A stretch of DNA of 6,589 nucleotides. It comes from an uncultured Prevotella sp. GTDB taxonomy: Bacteria; Bacteroidota; Bacteroidia; Bacteroidales; Bacteroidaceae. Shown one piece after another: positions 5,878 to 6,589 of the stretch. Numbering within the stretch: the stretch's first letter is position 1; every line of letters starts with the position of its first letter. The notes beneath the pieces were generated by a model that was not told the DNA's origin, did no database searches, and was given only the letters and a program-made list of their open reading frames with translations. The translations under genes and the position numbers were made by a program. The DNA lies in the NCBI GenBank assembly GCA_900769055.1, contig CAAGFF010000239.1:1-6589 (forward strand), written 5' to 3'.

Positions 5878-6589
5878 ATGAAGACAAGACAAATAATAGC
5901 CGCAGCGGCCTGCTGCCTGATAGTGATGCTCGCAGGCTGCGCCTCACACAAGACCGTAGGTAGCACGTCTGGCAAAGAAACGGCAACGGGCAACGCTCAG
6001 GGCGCGCCCGAGCCGCTGGACTTCGTAAGGAAGGTCTCAGACCAGAAGGTGTACGCCAAGAACATCGTTGGCAAGATGACGCTCAACGTCAAGATGGGCA
6101 GCAAGGATGTCTCCGTGCCTGGAGCACTAAGGATGAGACGCGACGAGGTTATCAGAATACAGGCGTTCATACCTATATTGGGCAGCGAGGTAGGAAGGAT
6201 AGAGTTTACTCCGGACTATGTGCTTGTGCTCGACAGGATGCACAAGGAATACATCAAGGCCGACTACAACCAGCTCGACTTTCTCCGTGACAACGGTCTG
6301 AACTTCTACTCTCTCCAGGCTCTCTTCTGGAACCAGCTGTTCCTGCCGGGCAGCAACAATGTGGGCGAGGGCGATATGGACAAGTTCAATGTGTCGGCAA
6401 CGTCTGAGTTCCAGACGGTATCGCTGCACCGAGGCAACATGGACTATACATGGAGCTCAGATGTGACGGGGCGTATCGCTAAGGCCAAGGTTTGCCACTC
6501 CAGCACCTCGCATGGCAACTCCACACTGGACTGGGACTATTCGCGCTTCGTAAGCGTAGGCAGTAAGTTCTTCCCAGCCCGTCAGTCGT
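5878..6589 (+). CDS. DUF4292 lipoprotein, LolB-like (3' end outside the window)
   Basis: ATG 5878 follows the TAG of the TPR gene with no gap, and the reading frame stays open to the window edge (237 complete codons). The N-terminus is a classic lipoprotein signal: MKTRQ, a hydrophobic stretch, and the lipobox LAGC with Cys21 as lipidation site. The residues after it (ASHKT) lack the acidic cluster that marks surface-exposed lipoproteins in Bacteroidetes, suggesting the periplasmic face. A low-complexity linker leads to a beta-rich domain from about residue 48, including IQAFIPILGSEVGRIEF and YVLVLDRMHKEYIKADY, which I recognise as DUF4292. From memory that family resembles the LolA/LolB fold, which carries or inserts lipoproteins; the resemblance is family knowledge plus inference. 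In Bacteroides a peptidoglycan-hydrolase activator (EnvC/M23 type) usually follows, but that part is not in view. Confidence 0.82.
   Translation, partial: MKTRQIIAAAACCLIVMLAGCASHKTVGSTSGKETATGNAQGAPEPLDFVRKVSDQKVYAKNIVGKMTLNVKMGSKDVSVPGALRMRRDEVIRIQAFIPILGSEVGRIEFTPDYVLVLDRMHKEYIKADYNQLDFLRDNGLNFYSLQALFWNQLFLPGSNNVGEGDMDKFNVSATSEFQTVSLHRGNMDYTWSSDVTGRIAKAKVCHSSTSHGNSTLDWDYSRFVSVGSKFFPARQS

Noticed and set aside
6127..6429. 100-codon minus-strand ORF near the right edge
   Set aside because: The plus-strand DUF4292 frame, with signal peptide and lipobox, explains this region.

Overview
The window looks like chromosomal DNA from a Bacteroidales bacterium, most likely Prevotella or a close relative. 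Three things point there: intergenic -7 boxes of the Bacteroidetes type (TAnnTTTG) with almost no Shine-Dalgarno signal, a tandem pair of hemolysin-type acyltransferases resembling the glycine-lipid enzymes of Bacteroides, and the gene run dut - TPR protein - DUF4292 lipoprotein. Assignment below order level is a judgement from protein character, not from a search.

Positions 1-406 hold no supported gene. They contain a strong hairpin terminator for a gene outside the window (1-42), a compact two-stem inverted repeat (103-164) bracketed by a 10-bp direct repeat (89-98 and 172-181), a perfect 16-bp palindrome (324-339) and a -7 box (364-371). A two-gene plus-strand unit follows: a GlsA-like O-acyltransferase (407-1222) and a GlsB-like GNAT/hemolysin N-acyltransferase (1277-2266). 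Together they probably make acylated amino-acid lipids of the membrane.

A dGTPase-family dNTP triphosphohydrolase (dgt, 2280-3620) lies on the minus strand, convergent with glsB, with only 13 bp between the stop codons and no visible terminator. It is divergent from dut (dUTPase, 3704-4141). The 83-bp dgt/dut spacer holds two back-to-back -7 boxes inside a perfect 10-bp inverted repeat, and the dgt box sits so close to its ATG that the mRNA is probably leaderless. Both products hydrolyse nucleoside triphosphates and so shape the dNTP pool.

The dut gene overlaps by 4 bp a long exported TPR protein (4138-5877). The TPR stop codon is directly followed by the ATG of a DUF4292 lipoprotein that runs off the right edge (5878-6589). 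The last two genes look like envelope-biogenesis genes co-transcribed with dut.

I see no CRISPR array, RNA gene, transposase, phage gene or clearly new multigene system. The most unusual signals are non-coding: the inverted repeat with its flanking direct repeats upstream of glsA, the palindrome in front of the glsA promoter, and the symmetric dgt/dut promoter pair.
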